From: Agrostemma githago
Lineage: Eukaryota > Streptophyta > Magnoliopsida > Caryophyllales > Caryophyllaceae
DNA length: 64,000 nucleotides
Reading direction: 5' to 3'
Assembly (NCBI GenBank): GCA_958450325.1
Contig: OY288257.1
Coordinates: 31,266,771 to 31,330,770 of the forward strand
The notes below the pieces were generated by a model, which saw nothing but the letters and a program-made list of their open reading frames with translations, was not told the DNA's origin and searched no databases. Of the stretch, positions 34,110 through 45,756 are shown one piece after another. The position numbers and the translations under genes are program-made. Each line of letters begins with the position of its first letter. Position 1 is the stretch's first letter.

Positions 34110-34486
34110 CTACCGGTCCAACTTTTTCTTTCCCTTGCCATTCGGGTGTGCCTGCTTGTGTCCCTCACCATCGATCCTTTGAACACAAGCTTCCATTGCC
34201 CTAGACAAAGGCGAGTCCAGCCAATCCCACTTTCCCCCCTCACTCACATTTTCAATATGGGTCTCGTTAGTCTTGGCCCGTACAGATGAACTGACGGTAC
34301 TAGGATCGGTAATGCTGTCCTTGGTCAGGCACTTTGTGACATTCCCTCAAGTCACCTCTTCGTTCCCTAGCGGCGCTGTCTTCCTAACTTTTGAGTTGCT
34401 CTGTCCTGACGGGTGTTCACAAACCCCCCGCCGGACGAAAGCAGTGTTGGTCGGTCGAACGCCCTCAATAACGACGGGACGTGAAA
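34110..34486 (-). pseudogene. Antisense ORF fragment (C-terminus) in element B
   Basis: The minus strand is open from about 34480 to a TAG at 34110-34112 except for one TGA near 34353. It reads SVRAKTNETHIENVSEGGKW, DWLDSPLSRAMEACVQRID and ends in a basic KGKGKKKLDR-like tail (NGKGKKKLDR). Element C's truncated LTR begins immediately beyond, so the N-terminal part is lost or lies beyond C. Tat elements often carry antisense genes between pol and the 3' LTR. I cannot tie this tail to a domain. Confidence 0.4.
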
Positions 34487-34773
34487 ACCCTACTACCTCC
34501 TTCACTCTAGTCCTCCCTTGACCATTCCGTTACCCCTTTGACCCCGACCTAATCCTAGCCCGTTTTCCTTAGTTGTTCTTCTTAGTCTTAGTCTAGTCTC
34601 CTCCCTTCTCATTATTCTCTAGCTTAGCTCGTTGACAGTCTAGTATTTGGGCCGACCTAGTCTAGACGCCTCTTACCGTCCCCGTGGATTCGACCCGACT
34701 TGCCCTATCTACCATAGGTTTAGCCGGTTATATTATTGACGGTTGGGATTCCACGACAAATCCTTTACCATCA
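34487..34773 (+). repeat. Truncated 5' LTR of element C
   Basis: It matches the last 287 bp of the 3' LTR (from about 40689). It begins sharply at ACCCTACTACCTCC after element B sequence, so about 1.3 kb of LTR with the promoter is deleted. Confidence 0.85.
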
Positions 34774-34776
34774 ATT

Positions 34777-34794
34777 TGGCGCCGTTGCCGGGGA
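34777..34794 (+). other. Primer-binding site of element C
   Basis: TGGCGCCGTTGCCGGGGA, identical to that of A. Confidence 0.85.
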
Positions 34795-35101
34795 CGGTGC
34801 TAGTTTAGACTTTATTTTCCTATTTGCTTGACTTTGTCTTTGTGTTTCTGTTTTCTTTTTTTTCTTTTTGGTTACTTTGCTTCTTGTGTGTGTGCGGTTT
34901 ATTTCTCTCTTGTCTAGTGCCCAAAAAGCACTAGACTTCTCACGTTTGTTCTTAGTCTACAGTTTGTGCTTAGAGGTGGTGACTATCTTCTTCTTGCAAC
35001 TTAGAGTCGCTTAAACGGACGGTTGCTAGAATGAGTGGTTTCCAACCGGGTATGAGCTACGATTTTCGAGCGCGCATGGGTTTGATCTAAACTCCCCACA
35101 C

Positions 35102-36376
35102 ATGGAAGCCGATATGAGCTACCACTCTTCTTCCATGAACCAAAGCTATGACATGATGACTCCTAATCACTATCAAGCTTCTTGGGGGGATCAAGATGGG
35201 TATGAACTTCAAGGTTATGAAAACGGCTACCAACAAGTGAACGACTATCACTCCTACGATCATGGTGGCTATTACTCAAGCTATGATTGTGAACCCACCA
35301 TGTTCAATCAAGATTCACCTTATGGAAGCCAATACCCCCAAAACCCACAATATTACCCTCCACCCCAACCACAATATGAACCCTATGACCCACAATACTA
35401 CCAACCACCCCAACCTTGCTACCAACAATATGATGCCCCACCCTATGGGCATCATCAAGATTATCAAGGAGCTTTACAAGACCCCAATGACCACCAATCG
35501 TCAAACTTAGAGTTACATCAATCGATGCTTCAAATGCAAAGGAGCCTTCAAGAAACGGCCATTCAATTAAAAAAGGAACAAGATGATTTAATGGTCCAAA
35601 TCCGAAGGGCAAACGAGGCGAGGAATGCTCAATTAAATGCATTATCGGTTCAAGCCGTAATGTTTTTATCCCGAGCATCGTATTTAGATGGAAGGTGCCC
35701 ACTTGAGAAAGAGGAGCAACCGAATTACGAAGCCGCCGATGTAGTTCCCTTTGATAGAGAAGTTTGCTTTGAAGAACCTCAATCGTCTACCCAAAAAGAG
35801 ACGAATGAGGAGATGACTCTTGGTGAAGGCATCGTTGGTGAAGAATTGGAGGAGGATAGTGAGTGGGATGGTTTGGTGGAGTTTGTAGAGTTGTTGGGTG
35901 AAATTGTGAGCCTCGAGTTGCCCTTGTCCGAGAATGTGGATAAGCATCAAGAGCCCCTAGAAAGTGAGCCAAGCAATGACTTGGAGGAGATTGAAACCGC
36001 CGGTAGAAGTTTCGATCCTATCCTCCAAGATGATGTGGGGCCGAGTGATGAAGATGGGGAACCACAACTTGAGGCAAGTGTGGGGGTGTGCAATGAAGAG
36101 ATGAGGCCAAAACCGCTTTTTGTGCCTCGATTCTTGGAGATGAAGCTTGCTTGTGATTGGAGGCAATGCTTAGGGAGGAAGAGCTCGGTTAAGCTCGTAG
36201 GATGGATAGACCCCGGAGACGACTTTGAAGATGATTTTGGGTCTTTTGAATCCTATTTCTTGCCTCCTCCTTGGAGGCCGTGGAGGTCGGTTAAGCTCGA
36301 GCGCTTCTTGGGCCTTCACTATGACGTCGGTAGCGCGTTCGACTTGCTCCTCCATGCCCTTGAGGGCTATGGTTGA
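35102..36376 (+). CDS. Unidentified 424-residue ORF of element C
   Basis: Intact from ATG to TGA. Residues 1-130 are rich in Tyr, Gln, Pro and Asn (YYPPPQPQYEPYDPQYYQPP) with no fold I recognise. Residues about 136-184 are a Met/Gln/Leu heptad-like coiled coil (SMLQMQRSLQETAIQLKKEQ). Residues 200-330 are strongly acidic. The C-terminus has Trp/Pro/Arg-rich LPPPWRPWRSVKLE and ends FDLLLHALEGYG. That end matches the tail of A (FDLFLRALDGDG), and the coiled coil resembles the start of A's protease frame. It may be a diverged or recombined Gag-derived protein. No zinc knuckle, protease or polymerase motif is present. An uninterrupted ORF in a non-autonomous element is notable. Confidence 0.7.
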   Translation: MEADMSYHSSSMNQSYDMMTPNHYQASWGDQDGYELQGYENGYQQVNDYHSYDHGGYYSSYDCEPTMFNQDSPYGSQYPQNPQYYPPPQPQYEPYDPQYYQPPQPCYQQYDAPPYGHHQDYQGALQDPNDHQSSNLELHQSMLQMQRSLQETAIQLKKEQDDLMVQIRRANEARNAQLNALSVQAVMFLSRASYLDGRCPLEKEEQPNYEAADVVPFDREVCFEEPQSSTQKETNEEMTLGEGIVGEELEEDSEWDGLVEFVELLGEIVSLELPLSENVDKHQEPLESEPSNDLEEIETAGRSFDPILQDDVGPSDEDGEPQLEASVGVCNEEMRPKPLFVPRFLEMKLACDWRQCLGRKSSVKLVGWIDPGDDFEDDFGSFESYFLPPPWRPWRSVKLERFLGLHYDVGSAFDLLLHALEGYG

Positions 36377-39368
36377 AGAATGGAGTCCACCATCCTAGGT
36401 TTGACGGAGTTCCTAAAAAGAACCGTCATGTTGTATATTCCCCTCTCCTCTTCTTTAGAATACTTGTGCTTGTATTTGTGTTTTATCTCTTGATTTTGGT
36501 AGTTTTGTGATATTCTTGTAATATTGGATTATTGATGAGCGATGTGAGGGAGTGAATTTGATGTGTATTTTGAGTTTATTGTGATAGGTGAAGTGAAGGT
36601 GACTCCTAGAAAGGAGTGGTTGATGATGGAGTTTGGTTTGCGAGCGAGGAAGTCGGTTTTTGAAGCTTATCATAAGCTTTTGGGCTTGGGGAAAGCAAAG
36701 AAGACTCATCCCGACCGGAAAGAGGGCTTCCCGACCGGGAAGGATGAGGAATCCCGACCGGGAAGGAGCCATCCCGATCGGGATGAAGGTGCAAAAGTTT
36801 GGACTCACTGGAATGCATTCCCGACCGGGACGAGAGCTTCCCGATCGGGAAGGGTTTATCAACCCGATCGGGACCATCCATCCCGATCGGGATAGTCCCC
36901 TTTGTCTCCACCCATCCATTATACCCCTTCCCAACCTCCCTACTCCTCCTTACTCCTATCATATGACCCGTACACCTCACCTTACACCGAGATCCACATC
37001 AATTTCCACCCCCTCACACCATTACTACCTCTACCATGCGGTTCTATCAAGCTTGAAGGAGGATGGCAATGAAGACAAGCAAGTGCTTTTATTGATCTTT
37101 GAGACGATGGAGAGAGTGAGTTGCTAACTTATGGTACGGCAACTATCCTTTCTTTTCCGTTTTTGTTGCTTGTTTTCCTTTGTTTATTCCCTCCCCTTGT
37201 ACACTTATGTGTCTTGATGTCATGGTGGCCTTCGAGGCCTCGGTAGTGGTTGCTCCCGACTCCCGATGATGTGATTGCGTCGAGAGTCAATCGAAAAATC
37301 CAAATTTTACAAGTTTTTCACTTTTTCTTTTTTGAGGATTTAGTCGGATTTAGGCGGAATCCGGGCTAGGTGACTTGATTACACCTAGCCCTCCCCTCTC
37401 ATTTCCTTTTATTTCCTTCTTTTATTTCTTCCCCCATCCATATCTTTTTCTCGTCTCGGCCCATGGTGACTTGACTACACCCCGGCCGGACACCTTCTAC
37501 CATTTCTTCACTTTATTTATGATTTTTAGCTTTATTTTCGTAGTTTCTTTTCTTTTTCTTTTGTCTCTCCGCACCCTACGATCGAGCATGAGGACATGGC
37601 TCGATTTAAGTGTGGGGGAGCGATATTCTAGTATAGTTTAGTTTATTTTCGTAGTTTTTCCGAAAAAAATCTTAAAAACCCTAAAAATTTGAAAAAAATT
37701 CACAAAAATCAAAAAGATTTTTCTTTTGTGTTTTCCTTTTGTGTCTTTGTGTCGTGTATTTGTTTTGTTTTGTGTGCTTGCCCTCTTTTCCTTATAGGTT
37801 GCTTAAATCGCCGCTAATTTTGGAGAGCTTTCATGACTTCCGGTAACATCTTATCCCTTTTTCTTCTTTATCTCTTATGGAGTTTGGAGGAGATTGTGAT
37901 GTTGTGTGCTCGGGTGGAGCTTTGTGCATATTGGTGGGTGATTTGGTGACTTGTTTGGAAATTCGGGGTGGTGTTTGTGTTTTGTGTGTGTTCGTTTTGT
38001 TTTATTTTTGTTTTGTTGCTTTTGCTTCTTTTTCTTTCGTTCGTTTTCGTCGTGTCTTTGTTTTGTGTTGTGTTGTGTGTCTTGTGCGTAAACCGTTTTC
38101 AAAAAACCGGTTTAGAGGCTAGTGTGTGAGTGTGTACTTTCCCTTCCTAGTAGTGTAAATCGAGTCTTGGACTTTAATCTAGTAGAATGACCCTAAATCA
38201 ATAAATTCGTTGGTCCTTTACCTTGAGTCCACCTAGCTTACTAGGGATTTACCACGGGATTTGCACTTTTGACCATTATGACCACCCACGGTGTGAAAAG
38301 GCCTTGGTTACCGAGTCTCGTCCCCTAGGTGACCGTGTTTAGGATTGTTTTGATTAGTCCAAGTTCTCCACTTTTTGTGGGTTTGAAGGGAAGGACGCTC
38401 CCCGACTCACCCATTCACCTACCTCATACACATCTCAACACAATAAAATGCAAATTGTTGATTCTCTCTTTCTCGTTACGCATTGAAATGCCAAAAATGC
38501 AAAATCTTGCCAAAAAAAGGGGCAAAGAAAAGAAAAGAAAGAAAAATGAAAGAAAGAAAAGAAAGAAGAAGAAGAAAAGGCACAAAAGCCAAAAAGAAAA
38601 TAGAAAAGAAGAAAAAGAAATGGCATGGCAACAAACAAATCAAAATGTCGAAAAGAAAGAAAATGCCAAAAGAAAACCCGTCTCACAAAAAGAAATCCCC
38701 ACAAAAATAAGCCTTTTTCGGACTTTTGCCGTGAAGAGCCTACCAAAGGACCGAGTCCCGAGGAAGGATGATAGCGGCATTAGTCGGTCTTCCCTCATTT
38801 TGCATATTTCCACCTTTTTACTTCGACTAGTTAGGCGGTTTTGAACACGGGACGACCCTCTTGGCTCACGCTAAAGGGGGCGGGGTCTCACTTACCTACA
38901 GTGTCGACTAACACCGTGGTTCTTCACTTTTCCACTCCGCCGATCGTCCCGTAGTACGTTTTTAGAAAGTTAGGAGGACCTAGGTAAGTTACCAACGTTT
39001 TTATTGCTTTATCGTCATACTATTAGGGTTTAGTTCAACTTGGTTTGTACGTCTAGCTTGGGAACGTTGTCACTTACCTCGAGTCCTAAACCGGTGTTTC
39101 ATTCACCGCTTTTTGAGGAAAGCGGTATTTGTTTTGTTTTGGGTGCAACCATTTATGTGTTTGTTTGTGTGTTTGTTTGTTTATGTGTTTTGTGTCCGGT
39201 TGCATCCACAGTTTTGTCGCAAGACCCAACTTGCCTTGCGGAGTGCACTTGTCCTCTAAGTGCACTCGCGTGAGTTGAAGGGGTGTAGGGTGCGCTAATA
39301 CCCACTCGGATAGGTTAGTAGTAGTATGTGTTTACTCGAGGGCGAGTAAGGGTTAAGTGTGGGGGAGT
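36377..39368 (+). other. Non-coding 3' region of element C
   Basis: Collinear with A 23741-26894: TTTGACGGAGTTCC box (36403), EWLMMEFGLRARKSVF-like stretch (36616), palindromes (36709-36891), internal polypurine tract (37609-37620), purine-rich block (38510-38690), and the true tract AAGTGTGGGGGAGT (39355-39368). No gene is called. Confidence 0.6.
36709..36891 (+). repeat. Palindrome cluster TCCCGACCGGGA inside element C
   Basis: Eight copies with the same order and nearly the same spacing as in A (24211-24394). The last two, CCCGATCGGGA at about 36863 and 36880, are perfect here where A has substitutions. Confidence 0.7.
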
Positions 39369-40976
39369 TGATAAGTGTGGTTTGTAGTGCCTATTTTGTT
39401 GTGTTTTGGTCCCATTTTCCTTGTTGAATCACTCCTTGGGAGCGGTTTAGGGGCTTCTTATGCTTCCTTTAGTTCGTTTCAGGTTCCCGAGACCAATTTG
39501 GAAGAGTTGGAGCGATTCTGACTCGATGCATACACATTTTGGAGCCAACGGAGTAGAGGAACGATGACTCGATGCCTTGGAATCGATCCCGAGACCTCGG
39601 AATCCAATCCCAAGCCTCCGAGACCCGATCCCGAGTCCCGAGAATCGACGAGAAGCCCATGAGAGGCAAGGAGGGACCAAAGAGCTCTTAAGGGAGGCCT
39701 ACAAAGACCCATCCCGTTCGGGATGGCCTCATCCCGTTCGGGATGAAGGGAACATGAAGCACGGCTACTATGAGCCCATCCCGATCGGGAAGGTCCTTCC
39801 CGACCGGGAAGGATGGCCCATCCCGATCGGGACCAAGCCTTCCCGACCGGGAAGGGTCAGTTACAGCCCGCATTGTTTCCTTTCTTCTCCTTTCCACTTG
39901 TAACCCTATATATACCCTTCCCTTGTTATGTAAAGCATATGCACTCCTTTAGACACAAAACCCTAGATTACTTTAGGTTAGATTAGATTAGATTAGTGTA
40001 GATTAGTCGATAATTAGTAGTTAATCTTAGATTAGTACTTGTATTAAGGGAATTCTTCAAGATCTTCTCCAAGCTTGACAACCTTGGATGTTTGTTTTGG
40101 GTTTTCTTCATTAATGCAAGTTTTGTTCTTTCTCCTTCACTAGTTTGGTATATTCCTTTCCTTTTCCTCATAATCTTTATTTATGTTATTCAAGTTTCAA
40201 TCTTTGATTGTAGTTAATAGTTTTCATTAGTTTGTAGATGTTTGTGTTGTTTCTTTTGTTAATCCATCTTGTTAGTGTTAGTTGTAGTTTGAATATGTTA
40301 GAGTAGTGTTCTTGCTAGAGTTAGTAAGGTGATTAGGGTGTTAATTGGGTGATTAAGGGTTTGTTAGAGATGTTGGTGGAAGATTTGGGTTTCCTCTTGT
40401 TTGATGCACATCACATGTTTGTTGAATTGCTTGAATGACTAAGTATGTACGAATGCTTGTTTTCTTGCCTTTCTTTGTGGGTGTTAGTTTGTTGTGGGTT
40501 CAGTCCCCTCACTAAGTTGCGAGAGCCCGGTGAGGACGACCCCTAGGCCGGTCTAAGTAGCGAGAGCCCGGATTCGACCTAGGACCATAGCGCGCTAGAA
40601 CCCCGTTTGTCGTGTGTGTCGCCGAGATGGGTTCTAGGTGGAACCTCTAGGTGGGTCTAAGTTGCGAGAGCCCGGACCAACCTAGATTACCCTACTACCT
40701 CCTTCACTCTAGTCCTCCCTTGACCATTCCGTTACCCCTTTGACCCCGACCTAATCCTAGCCCATTTTCCTTAGTTGTTCTTCTTAGTCTTAATCTAGTC
40801 TCCTCCCTTCTCATTATTCTCTAGCTTAGCTCGTTGACTTAGTCTAGTATTTGGGCCGACCTAGTCTAGACGCCTCTTACCGTCCCCGTGGATTCGACCC
40901 GACTTGCCCTATCTACCATAGGTTTAGCCGGTTATATTATTGACGGTTGGGATTCCACGACAAATCCCTACCATCA
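39369..40976 (+). repeat. 3' LTR of element C
   Basis: 1608 bp, TGATAAGTGTGGTTTG to CCCTACCATCA. Six to seven TCCCGNNCGGGA palindromes lie at 39712-39852, 55-195 bp before a TATATATA at 39907-39914. Its 5' third is very similar to A's LTR, its 3' two thirds are diverged. Confidence 0.88.
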
Positions 40977-41272
40977 TAAGGCAATGTTATGAGTATGCAA
41001 AAAGTGGTCTAACTTTTGTCAAAAGTTGCCTGGATTTTAATTTCGGTCTTAGTTCTAAATGACAAAACAACTACACTCGCAAATAAATAAACGCGAAGTG
41101 ATTACTTGTCAATCTAGGTAAACAGTTCACCAAACTAAAACGCAAGACTAATCGAACTAATTCAAATACTGAGGATCTCAAGAAAATATACAAAACATAC
41201 AAATCCATACACAAATCGAGTTCATAAGACTAGGGAGGACCCCCTAGAAGCCGCGCCAATGGCTATCACAAC
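40977..41272 (+). other. Element B DNA between C and the antisense gene
   Basis: AT-rich, no ORF. It would be the 3' UTR of the antisense plant-mobile-domain gene on the minus strand. Confidence 0.4.
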
Positions 41273-41275
41273 CTA

Positions 41276-43778
41276 ACAAATGTAGTCGTCCAAACCTAGA
41301 TCCTCCAGATCCAGAAGAGGAGACTCACTACCATCCATTCCCGACAACATGTGTAGGGTAACCGTCTCGGGGACTCCTCCAACCTCCTCGGTAGCACCCG
41401 TAGCGTGACCCGTAGCCTCAGCCTCTGCCTCCCTATCAATCTGATGCCTAGCCTCACCCCGCACGGAGGTCTCACCCTGAGACCGAGCCAACTGCTCCTT
41501 AAGGTGAGCAATCTCGTCGGTCCGAGATTGCAGGAGTTGTCGCGCCTCAACCGCTTCAAGCTCGGTCACCCGAGTCTCCAGTTGTCCCACCATATCTGGG
41601 ACATCCTACAAGTACACCTAAGCGTTAGGAAAACACGCAAACAGCCTAGAAAGCCACTCTAGTCACGCAAACTCACCGATCGAGGTCCCGGAGTGTTACG
41701 GGAAACCCTCGAGGCATAGGCCCGGAAGCGGTTGGCGGCCTGCCACAACCGCTGATGGCAAGCTGATGAAACCTGAAAGGCAGAACCACGGAAGCTAGAC
41801 AAACAAATCCTAACTCTTGGGACCCAAACCCAAAACGAAAGCCAAAACTTACCTGGTTTACCCGGTCACGCCACTCTATCCCAGCGTCCATCTCCTCGAC
41901 AAAACACGAGGGGAGAGGCTCAGTGAAAGCTATCCCGGCCGCATCCACCCTAAGCAGTGTCAAGGGGAATTCTGGGGGCTAAATAACATCAGTCGGATCG
42001 GCCAGCTGAGAGAGCAGCAAATCGATCGGTCAGGGGCAAGTAAACACTAAACCATGAAACAAACCTTAGAACCAAAGATAAAACCTTACCACGAGGCGGT
42101 GCCAAGCTAGCCGCTGGCTGACGTGAGATAGATAGGAGGCACCAGGCACCCGAAGCGCATTGCCTCCTTCTCCACCCCTTCCCTCGAGAACCTCTGCGGT
42201 GGTCGGTGGTCTAAACATGGTCCGGGGAGGATCAACCGGCACCTTGAAATTGTCATACAAACACTAACGCACCAACCGCTCGCCTAGATACCAAACTGCG
42301 CGAAACAACGCAGGAAGAAGCATTATCCTCCTATAGCTCCGAGGCCTCAACTCCGCAGCCACGTACCCAGGCACACCCTCATAATTGGCCCAACGGCGGG
42401 CCACAAATTGTACGAACGAAATTAGCACTTCAACAGCCCTAAACCCACGATAAACGCCAAATAAAGCGGGGCATAAAAAGAAAACTTACATCCTCGAGGC
42501 GTAGCCGGTTGACCAACACGTTCTTCGATGGGTAATGGCTGATTGTACTCTTAGGTTGAGCCAGCCTCCACTCGATCCCCGCAGGGAATCTCGTCGGATG
42601 AACCTGCACCATTTTAGGTGCCAAACATAGGAAGTAGGAATAGATCCAAGCCTGCAAAATCCCAAAACACCTTTAGCAAAACTAAGCCAAAACTAAGCAG
42701 AACCTAAGATGCAAAAGCGGGAATAGAAACTAACCTCCGGTACAAGGCCTGGACCCACAATGGGCAAGGCTGAGGCCGACTCCACATCCAACGACCTCAC
42801 CATGACTTGCAAGCAGCGATTCATCTCCGCAAAAGCCGCGGTTATCCAATCAAAACGTCTTAGCTGACCCAGATCAGCCACGAGAGGCAAAATCCTAGTA
42901 CTGAACCTCTCGCCCTTATCTGAGAAGTGGGTCGATCCTAGGAAGTACCACAACCACAATCGGGCGTCCTGCTTCGGCGTGTTGGGTACTCGACCCTCTA
43001 ACACCGCCACCCGCTCGAAGTAATCGGTGATGTACGAGCTCACCAAAGCATGAGGCGCACTATATGCCTCACGCTCCAAACAATCCCCGATGAGGCCCCG
43101 CACCTCATCACTATCTAGCCTAGTGCCCTCGGTAGCCCACCTAATCCTCTCCGGACCCCGGGGCAAACCGGTAATCACCCGACCTCCCCAAAGAACATAT
43201 GGAAGGTCGAGGTAGTATCATGAAAAAGGTCTGCCATCGCTCTAATCACCATAAGGTTGCACTTAGTCTTGCAACCCACCAACCAGACCCACTACTCGAC
43301 CACAGGACCTAGAGCAGTCCTCCCGATAATTCCCTTTACCGCGGGGGTCAACTTTCGAGAATGAATCTTAAGACATGTAGTAAAGCCCGAGAAAATCCTC
43401 ATCGGACCTGGGGACTGCAAACCAAAGCAATACAAGTATAAACGAAACAACAATTGGTGACCATCCAAGCCCCGAGCCCACTCGGGATCCTCGTAGCCAA
43501 TCTCCTCATTCTTTGGTACGGGAGCCGGAACATGGGCCCTCCTAGCAATTGTCTCGGGAAGCCTACGCTTCCTCACCCTATCAAAATCGGCCTCATATAT
43601 GGCCTCCGGATCACGACGCTGAGATAAAATGCTTCGTTTTCTCCTGCGAATCCCGCGGGGGAGTCTCTAAGCTCGTCCCGGTGGCCTCGCCACTGGCACC
43701 AACCGTGGAAGCTCCCTCGGGACACTCGCTATCACCTCTAGCTGTAAAATCAAACAAAACACGAAAAACCCATGCCTC
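41276..43778 (-). pseudogene. Antisense plant-mobile-domain gene of element B (main part)
   Basis: Minus-strand coding blocks separated by probable introns. 43735-42740 reads EWARGLDGHQLLFRLYLYCF, VSSYITDYFERVAVLEGRVP and LWLWYFLGSTHFSDKGERFS, then FDWITAAFAEMNRCL. 42660-42490 has YSYFLCLAPKMVQVHPTRFP. 42420-42100 has QFVARRWANYEGVPGY. 41600-41276 ends in a Glu/Gln-rich coiled coil (ELEAVEARQLLQSRTDEIAH) and an acidic tail with stop at 41273-41275. 'YLLGSTxFxDK.....LPLLxDL......W..A.LA.LYR.L' is the plant mobile domain (PMD, aminotransferase-like), known both in MAIL-type host genes and in transposons. Stops (e.g. after ALGPVVE, 43292) and a LINE insertion show it is broken. Its role in the element is unknown. 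Confidence 0.7.
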
Positions 43779-43879
43779 AGGTAAGGCTAAAGCAGCTTTT
43801 TTTTTTTTGGTAACAATGTAAGTATATTGATTTAATTGAACCAAAATTACAACCAAGTGCTATCAAGCACTCAAAAGAT

Positions 43880-44723
43880 TTAGTATCTCACTAACAAATC
43901 ATTAATAAGTCCTATATGCTTACAAGGAGTTTTCCTTATCATTTGCCTGATTTTTGCACGAACCTCGTTCTTAACCCGCAAACACACGACCTCCGGCCTA
44001 ATCACAACCATATTCACTCGACAGTTGTTTCTGAAATACCAAATATGGTACCACGTACTCACTATAACTGCAGCTACCACTTGTTTAAAGAGATACGATT
44101 TATGTCTCAACCTCTTCCACCACCTAGTTACATCTATTAGTGGTAGACGGATACCCATCCAGTTGCTTAGTCCACTGAAGCAAGCTCTTGTATATGGGCA
44201 GACAGTGAATAAATGCTCATGACATTCACTAACACTCCCACACAGAAAACAGTCCCCATCTATTGTCATCTGCATCCATGCTAGCCGATCTTTAGTTAAG
44301 AGTTTCTTGTGACTGATGAGCCAAGCGATATAGCAGTGCTTAGGGAGACTCATGCGGCTCCAAATGCACTGATACCAGTCCACTTTCTGTAAACTGTCAT
44401 ATAGCCACGTGTATCCTTCCCTTATTGTATACTCCTGTCCTTGTGCTAACAACGTGGGAAAGCATTGATTGGTGTTGAAAATAGATCGAACCCAGCAGAT
44501 CTTTCGCCACGACCAGCTAGAGTTGATCGATGGATTATAAGTTTGCCAATCATTCTCTTTTATATACACCCCATGAATCCACTTGACCCACAAGTGATCA
44601 GCTTTACTAGAGATCCACCACGCATTTTTGGCTATACAAGCTAGGTTCCATAGCTTGATATCCTTTAAACCAAGTCTGCCCTCTTCCTTAGGTCGACATA
44701 CCGTGTCCCAAGCTGCCAACTTG
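43880..44723 (-). pseudogene. LINE C-terminal region with zf-RVT domain
   Basis: It continues the reverse transcriptase in another frame: AAWDTVCRPKEEGRLGLKDI, then the zinc-binding RT-associated domain (LPKHCYIAWLISHKKLLTKD, CFLCGSVSECHEHLFTVCPY with C-x2-C and H-x3-H/C spacing). It ends 80 bp before the A-tail. The frameshift to the RT frame lies in the G-rich stretch at about 44724-44745. Confidence 0.85.
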
Positions 44724-45756
44724 GGGGGGTGGGGGGTGGGGAATTGTAGTGTTCACTGCCCTTCCATAAGTAGTTCCTGCATATGCTCGATATAAGGTTG
44801 ATAACTGCACTCGGAATAACAAAAATGCGTGCCCAATATCCATGGATTGAGCTCAAAATTGATTTAATCAAGACCAATCTTCCTGAGTATGATAGCTTCC
44901 TCGCTCCAAACCCTCTGATTCTCTGTATTATACGCTCCGTAAGGACATGACACTCTAATACAGATACTTTTTTAGGTGACATGGAGATTCCCAGGTATTT
45001 AAAAGGAAGTTCTCCCTCCTGCATTCCAGTTTGCTGTAACAGGTCGAGAATCGCTTCTTCCTTGAGCCCATTATGGTATACATTAGATTTGGCTTTGTTC
45101 ATTTGAAGTCTTGATGAGCGGGAGAAGACTCCGAAAGCCTGCATAATCCAATTGACCCATGTGGAATCCCCTTTACAAAATAGCATGAGATCATCTGCGA
45201 AACATAAGTGACTGATTTTTACTTGCTTGAACATTGGATGAAACCTGTAATCCGTTCTTTCCTGGACTACTTCCGAAATTCGGCTCAAGTACTCCATGCA
45301 TATTGTGAACAGTAAAGGTGATAGCGGATCCCCTTGACGTAACCCCCTTTTTGCCTTAAAGAAACCAAAATGGTCACCATTAAGGGTTAGGGTATAGCTT
45401 GGAGATCTCAGGCATTCCATGATTAATTTCGTCACAAATCTTCGAGGAAAATTAAGAGCTTGCATCATCTCCTCCACAAAAGACCATTCAATTGTATCAT
45501 AGGTTTTTTGCATATCCACCTTCATTAACACCCTTGGTGAACACTTCTTCCTGTTATAGAGCCTAATTAAATCTTGGCATATATGTATATTTTCACTTAT
45601 ATCCCTCCCCTTTACGAACGCACTTTGAATTGAACTTATGATTGTGGGTAACACCTTACTCAGCCGTGCACAAATGATCTTGGAAAGACATTTATAAGTG
45701 ACATTACAGCATGCTATTGGCCGAAATTGGCCTACAGACTGTGGGTTCTGAACCTT
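44665..45756 (-). pseudogene. LINE reverse transcriptase (5' truncated)
   Basis: It opens inside the RT domain (VQNPQSVGQFRPIACCNVTY near the truncation point), then SAFVKGRDISENIHICQDLI, VDMQKTYDTIEWSF, GLRQGDPLSPLLF and the catalytic FADDLMLFCKGD, then the thumb region NKAKSNVYHNG...FKYLGISMSP. This order is diagnostic for L1-clade plant LINEs. One catalytic Asp region is VDMQKTYDTI, where KAYD is usual. The endonuclease half is missing. The frame is lost near the poly-G tract at 44724-44745. Confidence 0.9.

Larger units (their letters stand above)
34487..40976 (+). mobile_element. Element C: non-autonomous relative of A with a different ORF
   Basis: A truncated 5' LTR (34487-34773), the same primer-binding site as A, one large ORF (35102-36376), a 3' region collinear with A and a full 3' LTR (39369-40976). 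LTR ends (TGATAAGTGT...CTACCATCA), promoter palindromes and the 3' half match A, yet the Gag/protease genes are absent. The missing part of the 5' LTR also removed one target duplication, so only TAAGG at 40977 is available. It lies between two antisense ORFs of element B. Confidence 0.85.
43799..45756 (-). mobile_element. 5'-truncated L1-type LINE with 20-bp target duplication
   Basis: The minus-strand LINE fragment ends in an A-run (T-run at 43799-43811 on the plus strand). It is flanked by the exact 20-bp repeat AGGTAAGGCTAAAGCAGCTT at 43779-43798 and 45757-45776. Only about 2 kb of the 3' part remains, the usual 5' truncation. It interrupts the antisense mobile-domain gene of element B near its 5' end. 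Confidence 0.92.

Noticed and set aside
38329..38844. Lys/Glu-rich open frame in C (and 25973-26236 in A)
   Set aside because: Simple purine-rich AAAGAAAAG sequence of the 3' region. A similar block exists on the minus strand of E. Low complexity, not a gene.
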